The notes below the pieces were generated by a model. The model did no database searches, had not been told where the DNA came from, and saw nothing but the letters and a program-made list of their open reading frames with translations. The position numbers and the translations under genes are program-made. A stretch of DNA of 55,578 bases. Source: Methanobrevibacter sp. (GTDB lineage Archaea > Methanobacteriota > Methanobacteria > Methanobacteriales > Methanobacteriaceae). Of the stretch, positions 1 through 7,905 are shown one piece after another. The stretch lies in the NCBI RefSeq assembly GCF_017468685.1, contig NZ_JAFUHT010000009.1:1-55578 (forward strand), written 5' to 3'. The stretch's first letter is position 1. Each line of letters begins with the position of its first letter.

Positions 1-78
1 TCGATCCCAGTAGTGAAGTCCTTTTGTGTTTTGTTTGTGTACTATGGTTTTCTATGGGAATTTCATTTCGCTGCAAGC
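1..78 (+). rRNA. 5S rRNA, 3' part (cut by window start)
   Basis: This stretch is identical base for base to the last 78 bases of the complete 5S gene at 143-257. It ends at the same CTGCAAGC, which forms the 3' strand of helix I. The 5' part lies outside the window. It is probably the 5S of an rRNA operon to the left, but that operon is not visible here. Confidence 0.85.
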
Positions 79-142
79 CTTTTATATACAAATCTTTACT
101 CTAATTACTTATTATTTTATCATTTTCATAACATAATGAGTA

Positions 143-257
<115 letters not shown>

Positions 258-370
258 TCATTATATTATAATGTACTCTGAATTTATACAACCATCTAAA
301 TTTGAAAGTATGTAAAAACTAATTATACTATTTTTATCCTTTTTTAATTAGTTTTGATTGTCGAATACCA

Positions 371-1372
371 TTGGAATTTTATTCCTGTCCTGAGGAGGAT
401 GATATTATAACAACCAAAACCACCGAAGTTTATCATGAAGTTAGACCGCATGATCTCTTTCATGACAATGAAGTTAAACCTTGTCCTATCTGTAGTTCTA
501 CTGAAAGAATAGTTGACGATAGGAAAGCTGAAGTTACTTGTGCCCGTTGCGGATTAGTTTTAGATGAAAACATCATTGACAACGGTCCGGAATGGAGAGC
601 ATTTGACCATGACCAGAAGCTTAAGCGTACTAGAGTTGGTGCTCCATCAACTTATGCAATTGCTGATAAGGGTTTGCCTACTGATATTGACAGGCGAAAT
701 AAAGACAGTAAAGGCCGTAATATTCCCGAAGCAAATAGGCAGCAATTATATCGTTTAAGAAGATGGAATAAGCGTTTGAGAATTTCTAATGCAAGTGAAA
801 GGAATTTGGCATTTGCTTTAAGTGAACTTGATCGTGAATCTTCCAAGTTAGGCATTCCCCGTTCCATTCGTGAGGATGCTGCTGTGATTTACAGAAAAGC
901 CGCTCGAAATAAGCTCATTCGTGGAAGAAGTATTGAAAGTATGGTTGCAGCTTCAATTTATACTGCTTGTCGACGAAATAATATTCCACGTTCTTTGGAG
1001 GAAGTTTCTGAGGTATCAAATATTTCCAAAAAACAAATTGGTAAAAATTACAGGTTTTTGTCAAGAAAACTTAATATTAAATTGAAACCTACTTCACCTA
1101 TTGATTATATTCCAAGGTTTGCAAGCCTGTTGGATTTGTCTGGTGAAGCTGAATCCAAGGCAATTGAAATTATTAATCAATCAATTAAAAAAGGGTTAAA
1201 TAACGGTAAAGGTCCTGTAGGTATGGCTGCAGCTGCTTTGTATATATCTTCAATTCTGTTAAATGAAAGAAGAACCCAAAGTGATGTTGCTGAAGTTGCA
1301 GGAGTTACTGAAGTGACAATAAGAAATCGTTATAAGGAGTTGTCTGAACAGGTGGATAGTATTATCATCTAA
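371..1372 (+). CDS. tfb: Transcription initiation factor TFB
   Basis: This is the archaeal TFIIB homologue, which bridges TBP on the TATA box to RNA polymerase. An N-terminal zinc ribbon is formed by Cys38, Cys41, Cys57 and Cys60. The B-finger/linker ([20 protein letters not shown]) and two cyclin-fold repeats follow, with [18 protein letters not shown] in the first and [14 protein letters not shown] and [13 protein letters not shown] in the second. The 333-aa length is a little above the usual ~310 aa. The first usual start codon in frame is a TTG at 371 without a clear ribosome site. A GAGGAGG at 392-398 sits 5 nt before an in-frame ATT at 404, so the true start is uncertain. It is monocistronic and downstream of the 5S genes. 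Confidence 0.95.
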   Translation: MEFYSCPEEDDIITTKTTEVYHEVRPHDLFHDNEVKPCPICSSTERIVDDRKAEVTCARCGLVLDENIIDNGPEWRAFDHDQKLKRTRVGAPSTYAIADKGLPTDIDRRNKDSKGRNIPEANRQQLYRLRRWNKRLRISNASERNLAFALSELDRESSKLGIPRSIREDAAVIYRKAARNKLIRGRSIESMVAASIYTACRRNNIPRSLEEVSEVSNISKKQIGKNYRFLSRKLNIKLKPTSPIDYIPRFASLLDLSGEAESKAIEIINQSIKKGLNNGKGPVGMAAAALYISSILLNERRTQSDVAEVAGVTEVTIRNRYKELSEQVDSIII

Positions 1373-1407
1373 TCTATCCAATCATTTTTGTATCATTACC
1401 TTGTTCA

Positions 1408-1537
1408 AATTACTCTTAAGAAAGTTTTCTTTCGCTTCAACACCGGGACTATTTGGAGTAATTATACATAATTCATACACCACGGGGACTGAAACATTTC
1501 ATCAAGATTCATATCTTGATTATTTTCTATTTTTTTT
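1408..1537 (+). ncRNA. Candidate structured RNA A with terminator
   Basis: An 8-bp perfect helix (AATTACTC 1408-1415 with GAGTAATT 1456-1463) encloses a hairpin (GAAAG 1420-1424 with CTTTC 1429-1433). Two similar single-stranded segments follow the pattern ACACC..GGGACT, near 1439-1450 and 1477-1490. The stretch ends in a strong hairpin plus eight Ts. It could be the 3' UTR of tfb or a separate small RNA. I could not match it to RNase P or SRP RNA. Confidence 0.35.
1501..1537 (+). terminator. Intrinsic-type terminator
   Basis: A perfect 8-bp stem (ATCAAGAT / ATCTTGAT) with a TCAT loop at 1501-1520 is followed by a T-rich tract ending in eight Ts (1530-1537). It terminates tfb read-through or the candidate RNA just upstream. 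Confidence 0.7.
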
Positions 1538-1589
1538 AAAAGAAATCATTAAATATCATTTTTTACATAATATTATTGTCGTATCATTT

Positions 1590-1745
1590 TTTGACCAATG
1601 CCTACGGTCCTTCTATGAGGGAAGCTTTTGCTGTTGATGATTAGGAGAAACCCAGCATTGGATAGGCTGCCCGTTTCGAGGGTTACTCGAGGAGCGAAGG
1701 GTATTCTAGCAATGATTCAAGAGAGTTAGTATACGGGCAAAATTT
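1590..1745 (+). ncRNA. Candidate structured RNA B, two-domain
   Basis: Two long-range perfect 7-bp helices define two domains. CCAATGC (1595-1601) pairs with GCATTGG (1655-1661) and encloses a 6-bp hairpin at 1609-1623. TGCCCGT (1668-1674) pairs with ACGGGCA (1733-1739) and encloses a TCGAG/CTCGA hairpin (1676-1690) and a CTAGC/GTTAG helix (1706-1729). The GC content is clearly higher than the flanks. Domain 1 carries TGATGATTAGGAGA inside a TGCTG/CAGCA stem, which could be a kink-loop. It has no coding potential, no match to a family I know, and an uncertain strand. Confidence 0.45.
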
Positions 1746-1798
1746 AATTTAACAAATTTGAAAAAATATATTTTGTATGTTTTTGGTAAAGCATACAT

Positions 1799-3451
1799 TC
1801 ATTCTCTTTCTATCATATATTGAATAACAAGATATGCACCTAAAACCGCACTGAATACGAAACCAAACAATCCAATTATTGGTATATCGAATAGTGTAGG
1901 TCCTTTATCTGCCAGAATTGCAAGTGATGATCCGACAATGATTGCGGATATGATTAATGATACTGATAACTGATTGGTTAGCTCACCGATGCCCATATGT
2001 TTCAGGTTAACTTCAAGCTCTCCTTCTTCAAGTTTAGAAATTGTCTTGTTGATTGTATCAGGAAGATCCTTTGCCAAGTGTTCTAGCTGAAGGAAGTAAT
2101 TCAGACTAGTTTTTGCAACCCTGTCCGGTTTGTATTTATTTAGAATTATTTTATTTGATAATTTTTTAAGTTCTGTTGCTGCATTGAATTTTGGGTTTAA
2201 TTTCTTACCGGTATCTTCTATAAGTGCAATTCCACGTCCGATCATTACAAATTCTCTTGGAAGAATCACATTATTTTTAACCATTGCATTCAATAAATCT
2301 TCCATTAAACCATCCATGTTTTTCAAATCAGCACCATAATAAAGATTCAACAGGTCATTAACATCCTCTTTTAGCTCAGGAGTATTCTGGGCAGGTGTGA
2401 TAATGCCCATATAAATCAGCTGATTCATGATGTTGTCGGTATTGCCGCTAAGTAAAAGCAAAATCAGTTCTGCCAGATTTGATTTAAAAGTTTCATTCAG
2501 GATTCCCATCATTCCTTCATCAATATAGCATAACTTATTGTCTTCAGTTACAATCAGGTTTCCCGGATGTGGGTCTGCATGGAAGAATCCGTCAATCATT
2601 ATTTGTTTAAAATAAGATTTGACTCCATAATCAGCGATTTTTTTCTTATCGATTTCGGGATATTCTCCTTCCAGTAAATCGCTTACTTCAACACCATTTA
2701 TCAATTCCATTGTAATTACTTTTGAAGAGCAGTAATCGGTATATGCCTTAGGTATTTTTATATAACTAACTCCTTTGAAGTTTTTTGCAAGATTCTGCAT
2801 ATTCATTACTTCTTCAATGTAATTGAGTTCCTTAAATATGGAACGTTCAAATTCACTGACCATGGCAGGCAAATTGTATGTTCTGGTTTTATAAAGGAAC
2901 CTGTCTGTTCTTGTTGCCAAAAATTTCATTATCTGAACGTCAGATTTGATTACTTCATATGAATTTGGCTTTTGAACTTTAATAGCAACTTCTTCATTTG
3001 TGCTTTTTAAACGAGCCTTATAAACCTGACCGATTGAAGCTGAACCGATTGGGGATTCATCAATTTCAGAATATATATCTTCAATTGGGGATTCCAGTTC
3101 ATTTTCAATAACTTCTTTAATCTCATCAAATGGGGTTACTGGAGTGTTGTCCCTTAGTTTTTGAAGTTCTTCAGAAATATCCTTGCCGACAAGATCCGGC
3201 CTTGTACTTAGCATCTGTCCCAATTTGATATATGCTGGACCTAATTCCTCCAGTACTTTTCTAATTCTTAATGGAACTGATTCATCAGGGAAATATCCTT
3301 CTTTTTCAGCTTGATAATTTCTAAGGAATGGAAATTTTTTAAAAAAAGTATTTTCTTCGATTAAATATCCGAAATCATTCTTTTTTAACACTTTATAGAT
3401 TTCATTTAATCTTTTTATGTTCTCATTTCTAGCACTAGGTTTAACTTTCAT
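1799..3451 (-). CDS. ABC1/UbiB/AarF-family atypical protein kinase
   Basis: This is a membrane-bound member of the UbiB/ADCK family, whose bacterial and mitochondrial members support isoprenoid-quinone synthesis. Methanogens without quinones keep it with an unknown lipid-related role. Visible family motifs are [14 protein letters not shown] (the KxGQ motif), the ATP-loop variant [16 protein letters not shown] with the catalytic Lys, [11 protein letters not shown], and DEG in place of DFG. The C-terminus has two hydrophobic segments likely to be membrane helices. The 550-aa length is typical. It is transcribed leftward after the mutS-like gene, with about 35 bp between them. Confidence 0.9.
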   Translation of the reverse strand: MKVKPSARNENIKRLNEIYKVLKKNDFGYLIEENTFFKKFPFLRNYQAEKEGYFPDESVPLRIRKVLEELGPAYIKLGQMLSTRPDLVGKDISEELQKLRDNTPVTPFDEIKEVIENELESPIEDIYSEIDESPIGSASIGQVYKARLKSTNEEVAIKVQKPNSYEVIKSDVQIMKFLATRTDRFLYKTRTYNLPAMVSEFERSIFKELNYIEEVMNMQNLAKNFKGVSYIKIPKAYTDYCSSKVITMELINGVEVSDLLEGEYPEIDKKKIADYGVKSYFKQIMIDGFFHADPHPGNLIVTEDNKLCYIDEGMMGILNETFKSNLAELILLLLSGNTDNIMNQLIYMGIITPAQNTPELKEDVNDLLNLYYGADLKNMDGLMEDLLNAMVKNNVILPREFVMIGRGIALIEDTGKKLNPKFNAATELKKLSNKIILNKYKPDRVAKTSLNYFLQLEHLAKDLPDTINKTISKLEEGELEVNLKHMGIGELTNQLSVSLIISAIIVGSSLAILADKGPTLFDIPIIGLFGFVFSAVLGAYLVIQYMIERE

Positions 3452-3485
3452 TAATTAAAAATAGTAAAAAGTAGTATATGTTTTT

Positions 3486-5411
3486 TTAGAATTTCTCTAA
3501 AATTCTGGCATATACTGCTTTTAAGTCATCATCGGATTTTTCATATATTCTTTTTAGAATTAATTCTGGTGTACTTTTTGCAAGGAAATTCATCTTAGGA
3601 GTTCTATCCACAATTAGATTATAGTTTTCATCTAATCCTTTTGCTTCAATACCGTCCACACGAATGTTGGTGTAATTCATCAGTTCCCTTGCCATATGAG
3701 TGACAATCACACCGTAAGAATTGGATTCCTTAATCATATCGATGAATGTTGATATTATTTTAACTGCAGCATCAAGTTCTGTGATGCCTTCAAGTTCATC
3801 TAATAATACTAACTTTTCACTATTTGTGGTGACGATTGGAATAAACACGTTTAAGAATGATTCAAATGCACCTGCATCAAGGGATCTTTTCTTTGAGAAG
3901 TGGTAAATTTCATCAAATAATTTAATTTCCGCTTTTTCTGCACTTACTGGAAGGCCCATCTGTGCCATTATGGAAATTTGTGTCAATGTTTCAAGAAGGG
4001 TTGTTTTACCTCCGCTGTTTGCTCCTGTTAGAAGTGCAATATTTTCATCTTGTGTTAATTGATAATCTACTGTTTGAACAAAATCCTTGTCTTTTTTAAG
4101 AGCTAACTCTAAATGAAGGGCTCCGGTTAGTTTTATTTCCTCACTGAATTCAGGTCTGCATAAATCATATTCATATGCAAAACTACCTAAACTGAATTCA
4201 TAATCAAATCTGATTACATCTTCAACTTCAGCAATTGCCTTTTGTTTTATGGAGTTTAGTTCAATAGCTGCAGTTCTTTTAATGTCAAATATATCATTTT
4301 CTTTTTGGGATGACTGTTCGAGAGTCACCCTTTGAATTTCTGTTTCATCAATTTGAATAGGATATGTTCTGAGGTACGGATCAAAACTCATCCCAGTTTT
4401 TTCCTTAATGATTGCTTTTCGTTTACTGATAATGTCATCAAATATTTTAGTAATCTTTGGAGGGAAGTTATTATTTAATAAATTAAGTATTTCATCTCCT
4501 TCAAGATCAACTTGCTTTATGGATTTTTCCAATTCATCATCCATCTCATCTTTAAGTGAAAGAACAAGTTCTTCAATATCAACTTCTCTTTTATCAATAA
4601 TATTCAATTCATCAATGATTGGAATGATTTCTCCTAAAACACTGTCCTTATTTCTGATTTTTTGGATTTCATGAACTCTTGTAAATAACTCTTTATTTTG
4701 AATAAAGAAGTTAATGATTTTTTCAGGAACAATTTCATAATCATTATCTTCAATATTGATCATTATTACATTGGGCATGCCTTCAAAATCAAGAATTCCC
4801 TGTGAATAAACATAAAAAACTAAATCATAGTTCATCATTTCTTCTTTAAGAAGTGGGGAATCACTAGCGGTGAGAATTGGGTAATATTGGTTAAGTCCTA
4901 AATCAGTAAGATAGGAATTGTCTTCGGCACTTTCAACAAGAATAACTTTGCTTGGATCATATTCGGGTTTAACTTCTTCAACTTCTTTCAAATTTTTCAT
5001 TAAACCTCTTAATTTAATGATTGGAAGCTGAGAAACATGCTCTTTGGCATTCATTACAAAATCAAGTTTTGAATTAATTTTTCCAATGTCTTTTGAGGGA
5101 GAAAGCAATAGGATACGATTTTTGGAATAGCTGGTGTTGGAATATGCCAAAATCTTATTGATGATGTCTTCATAAAGCTCCATGGCACGGTCACTTTTGA
5201 TAAACTCATACTCAGGATTATTTAACAGTTGATTCATTATTTCAATTGCTTTTCTCTGGCTTATTCCATCAACTGCCGCTATTTTTTCAACATCAACATT
5301 ATCAACTATTTTTTGGAGTGCATCTTCTCCTCCAACACTATTAATGATTTTTTCAGAGATTTTATCTCCTATTCCTTTAATGTTTTGCAATGTAATTCTT
5401 TCTCCTTGCAT
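3486..5411 (-). CDS. MutS-family DNA mismatch/recombination ATPase with N-terminal HhH
   Basis: This is a MutS-like ABC ATPase of the archaeal type. Residue numbers below are from a TTG three codons further upstream at 5420. A helix-hairpin-helix region comes first (around 12-62: NIKGIGDKI, DGISQRKAIE). A long helical middle part follows, then the ATPase with Walker A TGANSGGKTT (465-474), the signature region around 511-523 and Walker B LVLLDELEG. There is no mismatch-binding domain I and no Smr domain, so it resembles MutS2/MutS5-like proteins more than MutS1. The ATG at 5411 is preferred. Its promoter region carries a 20-bp element shared with mcm. Confidence 0.88.
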   Translation of the reverse strand: MQGERITLQNIKGIGDKISEKIINSVGGEDALQKIVDNVDVEKIAAVDGISQRKAIEIMNQLLNNPEYEFIKSDRAMELYEDIINKILAYSNTSYSKNRILLLSPSKDIGKINSKLDFVMNAKEHVSQLPIIKLRGLMKNLKEVEEVKPEYDPSKVILVESAEDNSYLTDLGLNQYYPILTASDSPLLKEEMMNYDLVFYVYSQGILDFEGMPNVIMINIEDNDYEIVPEKIINFFIQNKELFTRVHEIQKIRNKDSVLGEIIPIIDELNIIDKREVDIEELVLSLKDEMDDELEKSIKQVDLEGDEILNLLNNNFPPKITKIFDDIISKRKAIIKEKTGMSFDPYLRTYPIQIDETEIQRVTLEQSSQKENDIFDIKRTAAIELNSIKQKAIAEVEDVIRFDYEFSLGSFAYEYDLCRPEFSEEIKLTGALHLELALKKDKDFVQTVDYQLTQDENIALLTGANSGGKTTLLETLTQISIMAQMGLPVSAEKAEIKLFDEIYHFSKKRSLDAGAFESFLNVFIPIVTTNSEKLVLLDELEGITELDAAVKIISTFIDMIKESNSYGVIVTHMARELMNYTNIRVDGIEAKGLDENYNLIVDRTPKMNFLAKSTPELILKRIYEKSDDDLKAVYARILEKF

Positions 5412-5444
5412 TTTAACCAAACCCTTTTTGTAAATATAATCTCT

Positions 5445-5490
5445 ATAAATAGTATATATTCAAACTTTGCTGAGAGCATTTGAAAAGTAA
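5445..5490 (-). promoter_or_regulatory. Promoter region with 20-bp element shared with mcm
   Basis: On the minus strand TTACTTTTCAAATGCTCTCA (5490 down to 5471) is followed about 10 nt later by a TATA-like stretch (GAATATATACTATTTATAG). The same 20 bases occur at 30475-30456 in front of mcm with the same spacing to a TATA-like stretch. It probably acts as an activator/repressor site or extended BRE. Confidence 0.55.
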
Positions 5491-7905
5491 TCAGAAATTA
5501 GCAATCGTATTTTTCAGACTGTATTTTTGAAGTTCTTTTTCATTAATATTGTCATTCAATGCTTCTCTGTAAACATCAATGATTTTATAATAATCATCTT
5601 CTTTATATCTTCCATCTATTGAAAAATTACAGTAACCGATGTCTTTTAAGTGATTAACTTTTTTAAGTAGCGAAAGTTCGCTGTCATTAAATATAATCAG
5701 TTCCTCATTGGAAATGCTTTTATGAATCGGATATTTGTTATTGTTTCTATCAATCAGGTAATTATCATATTTTTTAACTTCATTTCCATATAATAAATCA
5801 TATCTTGTTTTCATAAGCTCAACAGAACCATGAACCATCATCTCAAGTTTTTCAGGACTTTTGCAATATCTTATAATGTCCTCATAGTCACTATGGTTAA
5901 GCTCAACTGATAATGTTAATATCTTATAGTTTTTAAGGCTGCCTATTGCATAATTGTTTGTGAGATTCATGGAATAGGAACAATACTCAGCATTAAAACT
6001 ATTGCTCATAATAGGTAAGGAATAGTGCATCTTATTCAGTATTCCTCGAACCTTATTGAATGCCCTGATTAGCTTGTCATGGGTAATGTCTGGCCATTTC
6101 CAAATCAGCTCATAATCCTTGCCGTAGGATATTTCCAAAGCTTCCTTAAGGAAATTCACCATATAACTTATATTGTAATTTTCCTCTCTAAGAATTAGGG
6201 AGTCATCAGGATGAGGAATTTCCAGATAAACCCTTTTAACATTATCCAAATTTCTCAAATGGTTTAAATTAGTAGTATAAAATGAAAAGTTAACCTCATG
6301 ATTTTCAATTTCAGTTTCAACCCTATTTAAACTGATTTTTTTTCTTTTACGCTGATAGGATTTAATCACTTCTGATTCAAGTTTTTCAAATAAATTCCTT
6401 CGAAGTTCATTAAGTTTGCTTATGGGAATAAACAGTGATCCGTCATAATTGACATTTATTTGTGTGATTTCAAATGGGTAATTGTCAACCTTTGAAAGCT
6501 GCTTTCTGACAGTGTCTGTACTAACACTTTTCTTTAAAGGCTTTTCAAAAGTAGTGTTTCCCTTAACTTCTGCTTCAATGACTTTTCTATTTGCGAGAGT
6601 CAATCGGGATTTTAAAACAGGGTACTTGTTTTTCAATGAAAATGTGAGGATCAATTTTGATTTTACATAACTTGAGCCGTTGCTTTCAATTTCCTTAACT
6701 TTCTTGGATAACCTGTTTCTCTTTGTCAGGTATACATCAGATTCATTTAAGTTAAAATCACTTTTCTTGTTTTGTCGAACCCTTTTTACAATTAACACTT
6801 TATTTTTACGGGTTAAATCTTTAACCTGCTTGAATTTATCCTTGTTGAAATGATTTAAAGTGGTGACTATTGGATTTTGAGATATTTCCAATCCGTAATC
6901 GTTATTGTTTTTGACAATAAGCAAACCATCTCCCTTTTCAGGAATACTTGTTATATAGTCATGTAATCTTATTGCGATTTGATTTTTGCTGCTTTTAATG
7001 ACTCTCCCTATCTTCAAACCTGTATGTCCTGGACGAATGCTTCTTTTGGATGTGTTCATGAACTGGCCTTCACTGAATCCTCTATTGAAAACAAGACTGA
7101 TTTCTTCACTACTGCTTGTTTTTCCGCTTTTCAGTTTGTTCAATGCTTTTCTGTAATTGCTTATGACAATGGCAAGGTATTCCTTGCTGCGCATTCTACC
7201 TTCAATCTTGATGCAGTGTATTTCTGATTCGCTAATTTCCTTTAGCTGATTAAACAGGCTCAAGTCACATGGTGATAAATAGTAATCATGCTTTTTGATT
7301 CCATCGATTCGGTATTTCTGTCGACAAGGTTGAGCACAGGTTCCTCTGTTGCCGCTTCGACCTCCCTTAAAACTGCTCATTAAACATTGTCCTGAGTATG
7401 AATAGCATAATGCTCCATGAGCAAATACTTCAAGTTCCATATTTGTTTTAATATTTTGAATTTCTTCTTTTCTCATCTCACGTGGAAGAACAACACGTTT
7501 AACTCCTTTGCTTTCAAAATAATCTAGTTTCAATTGATTTTCAATTGTCATTTGTGTTGAAGCATGAATCTTCAAATCAGGCAAGTATTCATTAATCAGT
7601 TCTATCAGTCCTAAATCCTGAACCAAAACGGCATCAACACCAATCGCATGTAGGTGGGTTAAATAATTCAGGACATTGTCCAATTCTCTTTCTTTAATTA
7701 TGGTATTCACAGTCACGTAAACCTTAACATTATGCATGTGTGCAGTGTTTACTGCTTCACGGATTTCATCTAATGTGAAGTTCTCTGCAAACTTGCGAGC
7801 ACCATAATTTTTCCCGGACAAATAAACGGAACTTGCACCTGCATTAATTGCAATCTTCAAATGTTCCACAGATCCGACAGGAGCAAGCAATTCAGGAATT
7901 CTCAT
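5491..7905 (-). CDS. Peptidase U32-family protein (RlhA/TrhP-like), second of tandem pair
   Basis: This is a U32-family protein, related to RlhA and TrhP (RNA hydroxylation) and UbiU/V. The N-terminal TIM-barrel-like part has ELLAPVGSVEHL, NAGASSVYLSGKNYGAR, VHASTQMT and EVFAHGALCYSYSGQC. The four-Cys iron-sulfur motif is visible in C-x6-C (CYSYSGQC) and GNRGTCAQPC, then KIEGRMRSKEYL and FNRGFSEGQF. A long C-terminal extension follows (about 800 aa in total). ATG 7905 is preferred over a TTG at 7920, because AGGT lies about 9 nt upstream and the protein then begins MRIPELLAP. It overlaps the upstream paralogue by 14 bp, so the two are probably translationally coupled. Confidence 0.88.
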   Translation of the reverse strand: MRIPELLAPVGSVEHLKIAINAGASSVYLSGKNYGARKFAENFTLDEIREAVNTAHMHNVKVYVTVNTIIKERELDNVLNYLTHLHAIGVDAVLVQDLGLIELINEYLPDLKIHASTQMTIENQLKLDYFESKGVKRVVLPREMRKEEIQNIKTNMELEVFAHGALCYSYSGQCLMSSFKGGRSGNRGTCAQPCRQKYRIDGIKKHDYYLSPCDLSLFNQLKEISESEIHCIKIEGRMRSKEYLAIVISNYRKALNKLKSGKTSSSEEISLVFNRGFSEGQFMNTSKRSIRPGHTGLKIGRVIKSSKNQIAIRLHDYITSIPEKGDGLLIVKNNNDYGLEISQNPIVTTLNHFNKDKFKQVKDLTRKNKVLIVKRVRQNKKSDFNLNESDVYLTKRNRLSKKVKEIESNGSSYVKSKLILTFSLKNKYPVLKSRLTLANRKVIEAEVKGNTTFEKPLKKSVSTDTVRKQLSKVDNYPFEITQINVNYDGSLFIPISKLNELRRNLFEKLESEVIKSYQRKRKKISLNRVETEIENHEVNFSFYTTNLNHLRNLDNVKRVYLEIPHPDDSLILREENYNISYMVNFLKEALEISYGKDYELIWKWPDITHDKLIRAFNKVRGILNKMHYSLPIMSNSFNAEYCSYSMNLTNNYAIGSLKNYKILTLSVELNHSDYEDIIRYCKSPEKLEMMVHGSVELMKTRYDLLYGNEVKKYDNYLIDRNNNKYPIHKSISNEELIIFNDSELSLLKKVNHLKDIGYCNFSIDGRYKEDDYYKIIDVYREALNDNINEKELQKYSLKNTIANF

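Noticed and set aside
564-867. Open frames within tfb on both strands
   Set aside because: They are shadows of the tfb reading frame without starts or domains of their own.
1465-1496. CRISPR-repeat-like end GGGGACTGAAAC
   Set aside because: Only one copy with one partial relative at 1439-1450; no regular spacing and no cas genes in the window.
1401-1637. 78-codon open frame after tfb
   Set aside because: It runs across a terminator hairpin and into the structured RNA, starts with TTG-type context without ribosome site, and has no protein-like pattern.
1590-1745. RNase P or SRP RNA
   Set aside because: The universal GAGGAAAGUC/ACAGAA core of RNase P and the helix-8 GGAA loop region of SRP RNA are not present.
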